From positions 3,348,001 to 3,412,000 of the forward strand of contig NZ_CP014579.1 of assembly GCF_001634365.1 (NCBI RefSeq): a DNA stretch of 64,000 bases. Direction: 5' to 3'. The stretch is from Paraburkholderia phytofirmans OLGA172 (GTDB taxonomy: Bacteria > Pseudomonadota > Gammaproteobacteria > Burkholderiales > Burkholderiaceae). The notes under the pieces were generated by a model. The model ran no database searches, was not told the DNA's origin, and was given only the letters and a program-made list of their open reading frames with translations. Made by a program: the position numbers and the translations under genes. Of the stretch, positions 8,148 through 16,553 are shown one piece after another (within the stretch, counting starts at the first letter, position 1; each line of letters opens with the position of its first letter).

Positions 8148-8662
8148 TGACCCAACTAGATTACATCCACGACCTGGCGTCGTTCACGACGCTACGGGAT
8201 CGCGCGAATGCGGGCATTCAGTTGCTTGCGAGCACGCCGCGCGATGAGTTGCTCTACTTCGATCCGATCGATATCGCGACGCAAAAATTCTTCGACCTTA
8301 TACAGACACTGCTGGCGTTCGAAGGCAGGAGCGACTTCGCGACATTGATTCTGAAGCCACATCCGTTGAATTACTTTCACTATCACTTTGGCAAATATCC
8401 GGGCTTCGTTCACGGCGCAGAGAACACCGACGAAGAGTTCTTCCACTTCATGATGCAGGATCCGGGTGACAGTCCAGCCGATGCGCTTGGAGTGAATCAT
8501 GAACACTATGTGCTATTGCCGGTTGATGGCGACTGGATCGCTTTTGGTGACAGGTCGTGGGAGACCGGTGTGTTCTATGGCCCTCCGGGCCTCATGGAAT
8601 GTGCGAGGAATTTCTATCCGTTCTTCATCGCACCTCCGATTGGCTTCCGGATTGAGCCCTAG
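8147..8662 (+). CDS. putative immunity protein, subtype B (copy 2)
   Basis: A 171-residue intact subtype B protein. It directly follows the orphan toxin tip with a one-base overlap (TAATG) and is therefore the presumed cognate of that tip. Motifs are TQLDYIHDLASF, LLYFDPIDIATQKFFDLI, KPHPLNYFHYHFGKYPGF, DPGDSPADA, YVLLPVDGDWIAFGDRSW and GPPGLMECARNFYPFF. It supplies the intact reference for the amber-broken copy at 4633. Confidence 0.7.
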   Translation: MTQLDYIHDLASFTTLRDRANAGIQLLASTPRDELLYFDPIDIATQKFFDLIQTLLAFEGRSDFATLILKPHPLNYFHYHFGKYPGFVHGAENTDEEFFHFMMQDPGDSPADALGVNHEHYVLLPVDGDWIAFGDRSWETGVFYGPPGLMECARNFYPFFIAPPIGFRIEP

Positions 8663-8865
8663 TCAATGGCTTCAAGTTTGTTGGCTGGCTAGAGCTGAGG
8701 CACGCTCCCGGCAGATATTGGATGGGCGCAACTGATCGTGCCCTTTCAGCGTACCCGATGAGCCCTCTATTCCGATGTATGAATCTTTACGGCCGTGTTA
8801 TGGCTTGCAATCAGTGCAGTTGAACCAAGACGAGCGCAATGCAGACTCCCTCCATGCTGGCTCGC

Positions 8866-8890
8866 GTCAGCAAATTTCAAGATCCTGCTA
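8866..8890 (+). pseudogene. toxin C-terminus relic split by the IS630 element
   Basis: Removing the element and one TA joins 8870-8890 to 10048-10059 and gives the frame ANFKILLATR followed by TGA, which overlaps the next ATG as ATGA. FKI near the end matches FKV or LKI of the other toxin tails. The match is short, so this is moderate evidence. Confidence 0.4.
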
Positions 8891-9970
8891 GTGTTCCGTC
8901 CCAGAAATAACTTTGCATAGCCGGGTCACTTTCTGCAGAATGGAATCGGCTGTCGCGGTCCATACGAACGGCCGCTTGTGCTGGTTGTACTGCTCGGTAT
9001 AACGCTCGATGCTGGCGATGAGCTGGCGCACGTTTCTGAATGACCCGCGACGGATCGCCTGCTGCGTAATCAGGCCAAACCAGCGTTCAACCTGATTCAG
9101 CCAGCTCGAGTAGGTTGGCGTGAAGTGCATGTGGTAGCGCGTATGCCTGGCGAGCCACGCCCTGACCCTCGGATGCTTGTGTGTCGCGTAGTTGTCGACG
9201 ATCAGATGCACATCGAGATCGACCGGCACCACCTGGTCAATATGCCTGAGGAACGCCAGGAATTCCTGATGCCGGTGGCGCGGCTTGCATTGAGCAATGA
9301 CTTCGCCCGTTGCTGCATTGAGCGCAGCGAACAGGGTTGTGGTGCCATGCCGGACGTAATCATGCGTCACCCCTTCGAGATAGCCCAGCCCCATCGGCAG
9401 CATCGGCTGCGTGCGCTCCAGCGCCTGACATTGGCTCTTCTCGTCGACGCACAGCACCAGGGCGTTGGTGGGCGGGCTCAGGTACAGCCCGACAATATCG
9501 CGCACCTTCTCGACGAAGAATGAATCGGTAGACAGCTTGAAGCTCTTTGAACGATGGGGCTGTATACCGAACAGCGACAGATACCGGGCCACCGAACTCT
9601 TCGAAATCCCTGTCCGCGCGGCAGCAGAACGCACGCTCCAGTGCGTTGCCCCGTCCGGCTTCTCATGCAACACCCTGGCCAGCAATTCCGCGACCGCCTC
9701 GTCGTCATGTGTGCGCGGTCGGCCTGGGCGAGCTTCATCATGCAGACCCGCAAGCCCCTGAGCGACAAACCGCTTCTTCCAGTGCGTGATCGCCGGTGGC
9801 GTCACTTCGCACTGCATCGCAATTTCCTTGGTCGTGTGACCGTCAGCGGCCATCAGGACAATCTTTGCCCGACGGACCAGAGAATGAGGCAACGAACGCG
9901 AGCGACTCATGGACAGCAACTGTTCTCGCTCCAGTTCTGACACCACAACCTCGATCCCCTTGCGTCCCAT
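8888..9970 (-). CDS. IS630-family transposase
   Basis: A 360-residue DDE transposase. Residues 1-115 hold two helix-turn-helix parts ([23 protein letters not shown], and [23 protein letters not shown]). The catalytic triad is seen as Asp in LCVDEKSQ, Asp in [11 protein letters not shown] and Glu in NQVERWFGL. The length is normal for IS630. The stop codon TAG is completed by the duplicated target TA at 8889-8890, so termination depends on the insertion site. No frameshift is seen, so it is probably active. Confidence 0.92.
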   Translation of the reverse strand: MGRKGIEVVVSELEREQLLSMSRSRSLPHSLVRRAKIVLMAADGHTTKEIAMQCEVTPPAITHWKKRFVAQGLAGLHDEARPGRPRTHDDEAVAELLARVLHEKPDGATHWSVRSAAARTGISKSSVARYLSLFGIQPHRSKSFKLSTDSFFVEKVRDIVGLYLSPPTNALVLCVDEKSQCQALERTQPMLPMGLGYLEGVTHDYVRHGTTTLFAALNAATGEVIAQCKPRHRHQEFLAFLRHIDQVVPVDLDVHLIVDNYATHKHPRVRAWLARHTRYHMHFTPTYSSWLNQVERWFGLITQQAIRRGSFRNVRQLIASIERYTEQYNQHKRPFVWTATADSILQKVTRLCKVISGTEH

Positions 9971-10045
9971 GATCGCCTCCTGTCCATCACCGTTCGATCA
10001 TAGAACAATCCCAATTTACGTAAAGTTATTTCTGGGACGGAACAC
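8891..10045. mobile_element. IS630-family insertion sequence
   Basis: The ends are perfect inverted repeats: 8891-8914 reads GTGTTCCGTCCCAGAAATAA and onwards, and 10022-10045 is its complement. Both ends are flanked by TA, and the pre-insertion site can be rebuilt as CTAG, the usual IS630 target. The element is 1155 bp with one transposase gene on the minus strand, and appears intact. It sits between the orphan cassette with its B gene and the second A-B-C immunity triplet. Confidence 0.9.
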
Positions 10046-10055
10046 TAGCAACACG

Positions 10056-10574
10056 ATGAGTAACATTGATTTCATCTACGACCGCGAAACGTTCACGTCG
10101 CTTTGGCAGCGTGCGCGTGCCTGCGCTCAGAAGGTGGCAGCGACTCCGGCCTCGGAGTTGCTTCACTTTGATTCTTCAAACATTGCCACGCAGATTTTCC
10201 AAGGCCTTATTCGAGAAATCGCGAACTTCAAGGGAACGGGTGAATTCGCTGTGATCGTTCTGAACCCAGATCCATTTAGCTACTTTCATTTCCATTTTGG
10301 CAAGTATCCGGGTTTCATCGTTAAGGCGCATCACAGTGACGATGACTTTATCGACATACTGATGATGGACCCCGGAGATAGTCCAGCCGACGCGATTGGC
10401 TTCTATTCAGAACAGTATGTTGTGTTGCCGATATCAGGCGAATGGTTCATGTACGCCGATCGGGGATGGGATGGAGGCACTGGTGTCCTGACAGGTCCGC
10501 CTGACGTGATGACGTTCGCCAGGGAGTCGTTCGCGTTCTACGAAAATCCGGACCAGCCCCCGCGATCGACCTGA
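10056..10574 (+). CDS. putative immunity protein, subtype A (copy 3)
   Basis: A 172-residue protein, nearly the same as the copy at 3993. I chose the ATG at 10056, which aligns with the paralogues, rather than an upstream in-frame start lying inside the IS630 element. It keeps NPDPFSYFHFHFGKYPGF, DPGDSPADA and ADRGWDGGTGVLTGPP. The IS630 right end lies 10 bp upstream, so the gene has lost its original promoter context and may now depend on outward transcription from the element or on a weak local promoter. Confidence 0.7.
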   Translation: MSNIDFIYDRETFTSLWQRARACAQKVAATPASELLHFDSSNIATQIFQGLIREIANFKGTGEFAVIVLNPDPFSYFHFHFGKYPGFIVKAHHSDDDFIDILMMDPGDSPADAIGFYSEQYVVLPISGEWFMYADRGWDGGTGVLTGPPDVMTFARESFAFYENPDQPPRST

Positions 10575-10645
10575 ACCCGGTTCAAAGTACTTTACAACTT
10601 CGACCAGCGCCGCTTGTCGTTTAGGGCGGCGACGCTTGTTCCAGG

Positions 10646-10696
10646 TACATCGCGGGTGAAGATCAGGCGAAGTTCAAGGTCAGACCGGATAGGTAA
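10646..10696 (+). pseudogene. relic of a toxin C-terminus, second copy before subtype B
   Basis: The frame ending TAA 10694-10696 reads YIAGEDQAKFKVRPDR and overlaps the next ATG as TAATG. It is the counterpart of 4583-4633; the whole 10575-10695 spacer is similar to 4512-4632, showing that spacer and genes were duplicated together. Confidence 0.55.
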
Positions 10697-11211
10697 TGAG
10701 CCAATTAGATTACATATATGATCTGACGGAGTTTACCCCGCTATGGGATCGCGCGAACGCGGGCGTGCGGTTGCTCGCGAATGTGCCGCGTGAAAAACTG
10801 CTTTACTTCGATCCGTTCGACATTGTTACGCCACGTCTATTCGGACTTGTACAGACGCTACTTGCCATCAAGGGCACGACTGACTTTGCAACGGTGATTT
10901 TGAAACCGGACCCCTTCAAGTATTTTCACTACCACTTTGGAAAATATCCGGGCTTCGTGTATGGACGGGATAACACATACGTCGAATTTTTCGATTTAAT
11001 GATGCAGGACCCTGGCGACAGTCCGGCTGATGCACTTGGCGTGAACTACGACCACTTCGTGATAATGCCGATGGAAGGTGACTGGATCGCCTTCGGGGAT
11101 CACCCGTGGGATACCGGTGTCTCCTACGGACCACCCGACATTATGGCGTGTGCACGCAAGATCTATCCGTATTTCGGCACGCCGCCGAACGGCTTCCGCA
11201 TCGAACCGTAG
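10696..11211 (+). CDS. putative immunity protein, subtype B (copy 3)
   Basis: A 171-residue intact protein. The N-terminal 130 residues are very close to the broken copy at 4633 (SQLDYI, FTPLWDRANAGVRLLANVPREKLLYFDPFDI, KPDPFKYFHYHFGKYPGF, GRDNTYVEFFD), while the C-terminus (GPPDIMACARKIYPYFGTPPNGFRIEP) differs, supporting mosaic evolution. The W of the GDW motif is present (MEGDWIAFGDHPW). Confidence 0.7.
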   Translation: MSQLDYIYDLTEFTPLWDRANAGVRLLANVPREKLLYFDPFDIVTPRLFGLVQTLLAIKGTTDFATVILKPDPFKYFHYHFGKYPGFVYGRDNTYVEFFDLMMQDPGDSPADALGVNYDHFVIMPMEGDWIAFGDHPWDTGVSYGPPDIMACARKIYPYFGTPPNGFRIEP

Positions 11212-11419
11212 CAGCGTGATAGAACCGATTGACTAACATGTTTCTATTTTTATCCGACCGAAAAAGGCGCGATCACCGCTCGCGAGCAGTGGCGCATTTC
11301 ACAGTCGATGATATTCGCTCGGCGTTGCCGCGCCGCAGAATGTCGGCCCGCACATCACGGGCAGCCACGGAAAGACTGTCGGGCGCGACGAGGGAAAAAA
11401 TATGCGGTGGGTAGGCTAA
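11212..11419 (+). repeat. intergenic repeat, copy 2 (spacer between subtype B and C genes)
   Basis: Similar to the right part of 5149-5423: AAAAAGGCGCG at about 11259, then the shared core from GCATTTCACAGTCGATGAT through TCGGCGTTGCCGCGCCGCAG to ATATGCGGTGGGTA just before the next start. The toxin relic before 11420 is reduced to GCTAAATGA (AK, stop). A short ORF here (11229-11414) has no other support. Confidence 0.55.
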
Positions 11420-11935
11420 ATGAGCAACATTGATTTCATCCACGATCGCGAAACGTTCACGCCGCTTTGGGAGCGTGCGAGTGCGGGCGTCCGGATGCTT
11501 CGCGAAAAACCGTCAACGGACCTGCTTTATTTTGACTCCATTGATCTCCAGACTCAAAAATTCTTCGAGCTTATTCGACACCTGGTCGCGTTGAAGTGTG
11601 CAAGTGATTTCGCTACGTTGGTCTTGAAACCCGATCCCTTCAGCTACTTCAATTTTCATTTTGGAAAGTACCCTGGCTTCATTCATCGAGCGAACAATAC
11701 AGATGACGAATTCTTCCAATTCCTGTTAGAGGACCCGGGCGGAAGTCTCGCCGATTCGTTCGGAACCAATTCCGAACACTATGTGGTGTTGCCTTTGCCT
11801 GGTGACTGGATCATTTTCGGCGACAGGTCGTGGGGGACAGGCGTGTTTTACGGTCCTGCGGATATCATGGAATGCGCACGCAGTTTCTATCCGTTTTTTA
11901 TCGAGCCCCCGGAGCGCTTCCGCATCGAGCCATAG
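11420..11935 (+). CDS. putative immunity protein, subtype C (copy 2)
   Basis: A 171-residue intact protein and last gene of the array. Motifs are NIDFIHDRETFTPLWERASAG, KPDPFSYFNFHFGKYPGF, DPGGSLADS (one change from the usual DPGDSPAD), YVVLPLPGDWIIFGDRSW and GPADIMECARSFYPFF. The start is the ATG that overlaps the relic TGA. A strong hairpin follows 50 bp downstream and probably ends transcription of the array. Confidence 0.7.
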   Translation: MSNIDFIHDRETFTPLWERASAGVRMLREKPSTDLLYFDSIDLQTQKFFELIRHLVALKCASDFATLVLKPDPFSYFNFHFGKYPGFIHRANNTDDEFFQFLLEDPGGSLADSFGTNSEHYVVLPLPGDWIIFGDRSWGTGVFYGPADIMECARSFYPFFIEPPERFRIEP

Positions 11936-11984
11936 CCGCCGCGCCAACCTAGCTTTCAACAGGTTCGTTTGCTAAACCAAATGG

Positions 11985-12006
11985 AAAGGCGCGTGATCGC
12001 GCCTTT
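11985..12006 (+). terminator. hairpin terminator at the end of the immunity array
   Basis: AAAGGCGCG and CGCGCCTTT form a perfect 9-bp stem around TGAT. There is only a short T run inside the stem end. It lies 50 bp after the last immunity gene. Degenerate versions of the stem occur at about 5198 and 11259, marking former array ends. Confidence 0.65.
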
Positions 12007-12130
12007 CGCATTGCTGCGCCGTAGTGGCCGCTGGTGCTCGCGATTGCTACGCAACCAACGAGTCGCATCAGGAAAACGTCATCGCGATAAGAGTTCATGC
12101 AACGCCGCGGAAGAAGGCAACCCGCAATCC

Positions 12131-13246
12131 TTACGCCCCCAACAAAACCCCAGTCCTAAAAGCCTTCTCTCCAGTCACCCGACCCAACGGCGCACCAGCC
12201 GTCACAAACCGAATCGCGCGCCGCATATAAAACACCCCTTCGGTTTTGCTACACAGCGTAGTCGTCTCATCAGTCAGCGGATCGACGATATCAAACAGCG
12301 CCTGCCCAACGCGAATCGTGTCGCCGATCTTCGCGCGATGAACAAGAATTCCGCTAACAGGCGCATAGAACTGCTCGCTGCCAGCTAGCGGCGTCGCGGG
12401 CGACAATAACTCGGGCAAAGGCTTCGCATCAAGCTTAATAGCCTTGCACCAGGCCAAGTAATCAATCAATGCGTCAGCATCCTCCTGCGCCACTTCATAA
12501 GACACATCCCGCTGCCCACGGCACTCCACCGTCACAGCAATCGCCCCGTTAGGCACCGGCTTATCAGCCGGCATTTCCTGTTGCAACTTCCACCACAACA
12601 AGCTATGCGTCTCATCAAACGACTCACCGCCCGAGTTCGTCGCGAGCAACGAAGCCTGCGCACCCAGATACCGTGACAGCGGTTCAAACTCAGGCCACGC
12701 CGCCTCACTGGTATAGAGATGCATCGCCGCTTCCAACGAGCAATGCAAATCGATCACCACATCCGCATCGAAGGAAAGCTTCAGCAACGCCAATTGCAGC
12801 GACTCGAACTCAGTCAACGGCTTCTGTTCCGCCAACTCAGCAGCGATCAACTCGCGAACAATCCGCCGATTCTCCGAAGCATCCGATCCCAACGCCTCCT
12901 TAGCCCGCGCCACCAGCTTCGAAAACTGCAGGAAGTGTCGATTGAAGTTCTTGCCGCTACCCAGATCGAAGCGCCCAATAAACTGCCCCAGCACGTACTG
13001 CCCGAGTCCAACCGGATTCGCCACCGGCACCAGAACAATCTCCGCATTCAACGCGCCCTGCTTCTCGAGTTCGAGCAAACGACGCTTCAGCAAAACCGTC
13101 GTCAACATCGCCGGTGTTTCATCGGCATGCAGAGACGACTGGATGTAAATCTTCTGTCCGCTATCCGCAGGACCAAAGTGAAACGACACCAGTTCGCGGT
13201 GCGTGCCGATAGCCGGCGATAGAAGCGGAATCGATTGCTTGTTCAT
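12131..13246 (-). CDS. succinylglutamate desuccinylase / aspartoacylase family hydrolase
   Basis: A 371-residue zinc carboxypeptidase-like enzyme of the AstE/AspA superfamily. Zinc-ligand motifs are SSLHADETPA (His and Glu, about residues 37-46) and VIDLHCSLEAAMHLY (His, about 165). The C-terminal 80 residues form the beta-barrel-like extension seen in this family (YAPVSGILVHRAKIGDTIRVGQ). The family cleaves N-acyl groups from amino acids; the exact substrate is unknown. I chose ATG 13246, since the longer open frame upstream overlaps the next gene. It lies 37 bp downstream of the amino-acid-binding protein gene, likely the same operon, suggesting import and deacylation of an N-acyl amino acid. 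Confidence 0.85.
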   Translation of the reverse strand: MNKQSIPLLSPAIGTHRELVSFHFGPADSGQKIYIQSSLHADETPAMLTTVLLKRRLLELEKQGALNAEIVLVPVANPVGLGQYVLGQFIGRFDLGSGKNFNRHFLQFSKLVARAKEALGSDASENRRIVRELIAAELAEQKPLTEFESLQLALLKLSFDADVVIDLHCSLEAAMHLYTSEAAWPEFEPLSRYLGAQASLLATNSGGESFDETHSLLWWKLQQEMPADKPVPNGAIAVTVECRGQRDVSYEVAQEDADALIDYLAWCKAIKLDAKPLPELLSPATPLAGSEQFYAPVSGILVHRAKIGDTIRVGQALFDIVDPLTDETTTLCSKTEGVFYMRRAIRFVTAGAPLGRVTGEKAFRTGVLLGA

Positions 13247-13283
13247 GAACGGAAGGGTCGAAGAAGAATAGGGAGTAAGAGAA

Positions 13284-14051
13284 TCAATTGCCGTACGGAT
13301 CGAAGTCGAAGTACTTCTTCGCGATCTGCGCGTACGTACCGTCCTTGCGCATCGAAGCAATGGCCTCGTTAATGGACGCCTGCACCGCAGTCTCATCCTT
13401 GCGCAAACCGATGCCCACACCACGATCGCCCATCGAAAGCGGCTCGCCGACAAACGCAAAGCCCTTGCCCGCCGGCATGCGCAAAAAACCGTAGTCGGCT
13501 TCGACAGTACCGAGCAGCGCCCCATCGAGACGACCGTTCTCAAGGTCGGCGAACACCTCGTCCTGACTCTTGTACGCAACCACGTGCACGCCAAGCGGCG
13601 CCCAATTCTTCAACGCATAGCCTTCGAACTGCGTCCCCGATTGCACGCCGATCTGCTTGCCGGCCAACGCGTTCATACCGCCCGCGAGCGGCGCCCCCTG
13701 ACGCGCGATCAGCCGCGATTTGAACTGAAACAGCTTTGAAGTAAACAAAATCTGTTGCTCGCGCTTTTCCGTGATCGCCATCGACGAAAGGATCGCGTCG
13801 ATCTTGCGCGCCTGCAGCGCGGGAATCATCCCCGAGAACTCGAGTTCGACCCACTGGCAATGCGCATGAATGCGCCGGCAGATTTCGTTGCCGAGGTCGA
13901 CGTCGAAACCTTTGAAGCTGCCGTCGGGCGCCTTGGCGTCCATCGGCGGATAGCTCGGATCGATACCGAGGCGCAACGTGGCGGGGTCGGCGGCAAACGC
14001 ACCACTGCTGCAAGCCAGCGCGGCGCTCAAGATCATCAGCGAGATTTTCAT
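13284..14051 (-). CDS. ABC transporter substrate-binding protein, polar amino acid family
   Basis: A 255-residue periplasmic family 3 solute-binding protein. Residues 1-20 are a signal peptide ending GAFA. The mature protein begins ADPATLRLGIDPSYPPMD and holds the family signature GFDVDLGNEICRR, and IDAILSSMAITEKRE in the hinge, as in lysine/arginine/ornithine-binding proteins. There is no permease or ATPase gene next to it, so it must use a transporter encoded elsewhere. It is first in a two-gene unit with the desuccinylase-like gene and divergent from a LysR regulator. Confidence 0.88.
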   Translation of the reverse strand: MKISLMILSAALACSSGAFAADPATLRLGIDPSYPPMDAKAPDGSFKGFDVDLGNEICRRIHAHCQWVELEFSGMIPALQARKIDAILSSMAITEKREQQILFTSKLFQFKSRLIARQGAPLAGGMNALAGKQIGVQSGTQFEGYALKNWAPLGVHVVAYKSQDEVFADLENGRLDGALLGTVEADYGFLRMPAGKGFAFVGEPLSMGDRGVGIGLRKDETAVQASINEAIASMRKDGTYAQIAKKYFDFDPYGN

Positions 14052-14143
14052 GGGAGGCGGGTGAGGGTTGGGCGGATTACTACGGAGTACGGGGCCATCC
14101 TATGCCGCCACCGCGCCTCGCAGAAGTCTCGAAAGTAATATCA

Positions 14144-14162
14144 TGATCACTTTTACCGATCA
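14144..14162. promoter_or_regulatory. candidate LysR-type operator
   Basis: TGATC (14144-14148) and GATCA (14158-14162) form an interrupted dyad in the divergent region between the binding-protein gene and the LysR gene, 13 bp before the latter's ATG. Position suits autoregulation. No biochemical support is possible from sequence alone. Confidence 0.35.
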
Positions 14163-14174
14163 CACAGACTCCTC

Positions 14175-15095
14175 ATGGCGTTGACGATCTCCCAGCTACG
14201 CGCGTTCACCGCCGTGGCCGAGCACGGCAGCATTCGCGCGGCGTCGCGGGCGCTCGGCATCGCTCAGAGCGGCATCACGCAGCAGTTGCAGAACCTCGAA
14301 TCGATGCTGGGCGCGACCTTATTCACCCGCACGAACCGCGGGATCGCGTTGACTGCGCTGGGCCAACGCTTGTTGCAGCGGGCCGGCGCGATTCTCGGCG
14401 AATGCGAGCGGGCCGAACAGGAAGTGCAGCAATTGCGCGGCGATTACGCGGGCGAGGTCACGTTCGGCATGACGACCGAGCCGCTCATCGACGCCTTCGC
14501 GCCGGTGTTGATGGAATTCCGTGCCCGCTTTGAGCGGGTCGCGGTGCATTTGCGCACCGGCACCTCGCGGATGATGATTTCGTGGATTCGCGAAGGCACG
14601 CTCGATTTCGCGCTCGCGCTGGTATCGAAACACACCGACACGGCCGATCTGTCCGTCACGCCGCTCTATTCGTCCGATCCGGTGATCGTCTGCCGTCGCG
14701 GTCATCCGAAAGCGGGCGCGACCTCGCTTGCCGAGCTCGCTGATTGCACGTGGGTGGCGACGCGCTCGCCGAATCTCACCGACGATCCGCAAATCAACCG
14801 CCTGAGTCATCTGTTGGAGAGTCACGGCTTACCGCCGCCGAAAATCATCGCGACAGTGGAAGGTCTGTACGAGACGCTGCATCTGGTTAGCGCGACGGAC
14901 TGCCTTTCGCTGGAGGCGTCGATCATCGCGAAACGCGGGCCGTTTGCGAGCACGCTGACGACGATCAATGTGCGCGAGCGTGCAATCGAACAGAAAGTGT
15001 GCCTGTTGCAGCGCGCGGCCATTCCGGTGACGCCCGCCGCGCAGGAACTCGCGACGATGATTGCGTCGTACACGCGCACGGTGCGGGCGCGATGA
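14175..15095 (+). CDS. LysR-family transcriptional regulator
   Basis: A 306-residue regulator. The N-terminal winged helix-turn-helix is textbook: ISQLRAFTAVAEHGSIRAASRALGIAQSGITQQLQNLE, then LFTRTNRGIALTALGQ. Residues 90-300 form the effector-binding domain. It is divergent from the amino-acid-binding protein gene at 14051, so it probably controls that operon in response to the transported amino acid derivative. Confidence 0.9.
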   Translation: MALTISQLRAFTAVAEHGSIRAASRALGIAQSGITQQLQNLESMLGATLFTRTNRGIALTALGQRLLQRAGAILGECERAEQEVQQLRGDYAGEVTFGMTTEPLIDAFAPVLMEFRARFERVAVHLRTGTSRMMISWIREGTLDFALALVSKHTDTADLSVTPLYSSDPVIVCRRGHPKAGATSLAELADCTWVATRSPNLTDDPQINRLSHLLESHGLPPPKIIATVEGLYETLHLVSATDCLSLEASIIAKRGPFASTLTTINVRERAIEQKVCLLQRAAIPVTPAAQELATMIASYTRTVRAR

Positions 15096-15154
15096 AACCG
15101 GGTTGCAACCGTCAGCTTGATGCCGCCATTCCAGCTACATGGCTATCGGCGTGC

Positions 15155-16054
15155 TCAACCCAGCGTTTCGAGTGCAATCAACTCCTCGATAGTTTGCCTG
15201 CGCCGGATCAAACGCGGCTCGCCATTTTCGATCAACACTTCTGCAGCCAGCGGCCGGCTGTTGTAGTTCGATGACATCGACGCACCATATGCCCCGGCGT
15301 CATGAAACACGACAAAGTCCCCCACTTCCGGCGTCTGCATGGCGCGGCTCGTGACGACGCCACCCGCCTCCTGCGTGAACACATCGCCCGCTTCGCACAA
15401 CGGCCCGGCCACCGCGAAAGCGCCAACCAGCGCTTCGCTCGGCAGGCCATTGCCGTTCACCACCGTCATCTCATGATGACTGCCGTAAAACGACGGTCTC
15501 ACCAGATCATTGAAGCCCGCATCGACCAAGGCGAACTGCCGGTTCGGCCGCCGGTTCAGCGCATGCACCTCGGCGACCAGCACACCGGCTTGCGCGACCA
15601 GAAAGCGCCCTGGCTCGATTTCCAGTCTCACGCGATGTCCGAGATGCGCTTCGATCTGCTTACGCGCAGCGTCCCAAAGACGGAAATAATGCTCGACGTC
15701 GATCCGCGGATCACCTTCGCTATACGGCACCGACAAACCACCGCCGGCCGAAATCGCTTCGATATCGTGCCCCAACCCTTGCACCGCTTCGACCATCGCA
15801 TCGCACACGCGCGATAAATGCGTGTAGTCGACGCCGGAGCCAATATGCATGTGCAATCCGACCAACTTCAGACCGTAACGGCGCACCATTGCTATCGCCA
15901 GCGGCACGTCATCGAGCCAGATGCCGTGCTTGCTATGCTCGCCGCCCGTGTTGGTCTTGTTGCTGTGTCCGTGGCCGAAACCGGGATTGATCCGCAGCCA
16001 TTCGCATTCGATCCTGCCCAGTGCATCAAAACGTTTCCACAATGCCCAGCCCGG
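15155..16054 (-). pseudogene. lysA: 5'-truncated diaminopimelate decarboxylase
   Basis: About 295 codons match the C-terminal two thirds of the E. coli-type LysA: WLRINPGFGHGHS, KTNTGGEHSKHGIW, GLHMHIGSGVDY, AISAGGGLSVPY, LEIEPGRFLVAQ, AGPLCEAGDVFTQ and GAYGASMSSNYNSRPL. Family members are about 420 residues; the first 130-140, including the segment with the PLP-binding lysine, are absent. The homology begins within a few codons of the rubredoxin-gene stop at 16056, so a deletion or recombination fused the two. The open frame extends upstream into the rubredoxin gene but that part is out of its true frame. It cannot be a working decarboxylase by itself; a complete lysA is expected elsewhere. 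Confidence 0.85.
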
Positions 16055-16055
16055 C

Positions 16056-16472
16056 TTAAAACTCGACCAACGCAAAATCTTCCTTACCCACGTCGCACAG
16101 TGGGCAACGCCAGTCGGCCGGGACATCTGCCCAGCAGGTGCCCGGCGCGATACCCTCTTCCGGCAAGCCGGCGGCTTCATCGTAGATCCAGCCGCAAATC
16201 ACGCAGACCCACTGTTTGAAGTCGTCCGCCGAGGCCGCGCTTTCTACCGCCGCCTGCGGCGCAGCGACCGCTTGCGACGCCGGCGTCTCATCGAGGCTCA
16301 CCACCAACGGTGCGGCAGTGGCTACGCTGCTTTCAGCCAGGCGTGCCTGCAGACTTTCCAGCAGCCGCTGCGCTTCAACCTGCGTCAAATCGATCCAGTA
16401 CGGATCGCCGGCGCCGTCGTTGAGCCGTTCGGGAGAAAACTGGATTTCTACGGCTACGCCCTTTTTGTACAT
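16056..16472 (-). CDS. rubredoxin-domain protein
   Basis: A 138-residue protein in two parts. Residues 1-50 (AVEIQFSPERLNDGAGDPYWIDLTQ) are an unrecognised domain. An Ala-rich linker leads to a C-terminal rubredoxin (about 87-138) with the two CxxC knuckles CVICGW and CPLCDV that bind one iron. It is a cytosolic one-electron carrier. It is complete, though its stop codon abuts the truncated lysA. The short membrane protein gene upstream may be co-transcribed. Confidence 0.8.
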   Translation of the reverse strand: MYKKGVAVEIQFSPERLNDGAGDPYWIDLTQVEAQRLLESLQARLAESSVATAAPLVVSLDETPASQAVAAPQAAVESAASADDFKQWVCVICGWIYDEAAGLPEEGIAPGTCWADVPADWRCPLCDVGKEDFALVEF

Positions 16473-16553
16473 GGCAAATCGGAATGTCGATAAAGCCGGC
16501 GGCGAGCGCCGGCATAGAGTCGGATGTTTGAAGCGAGGGCTTCGCGGCGGGGG

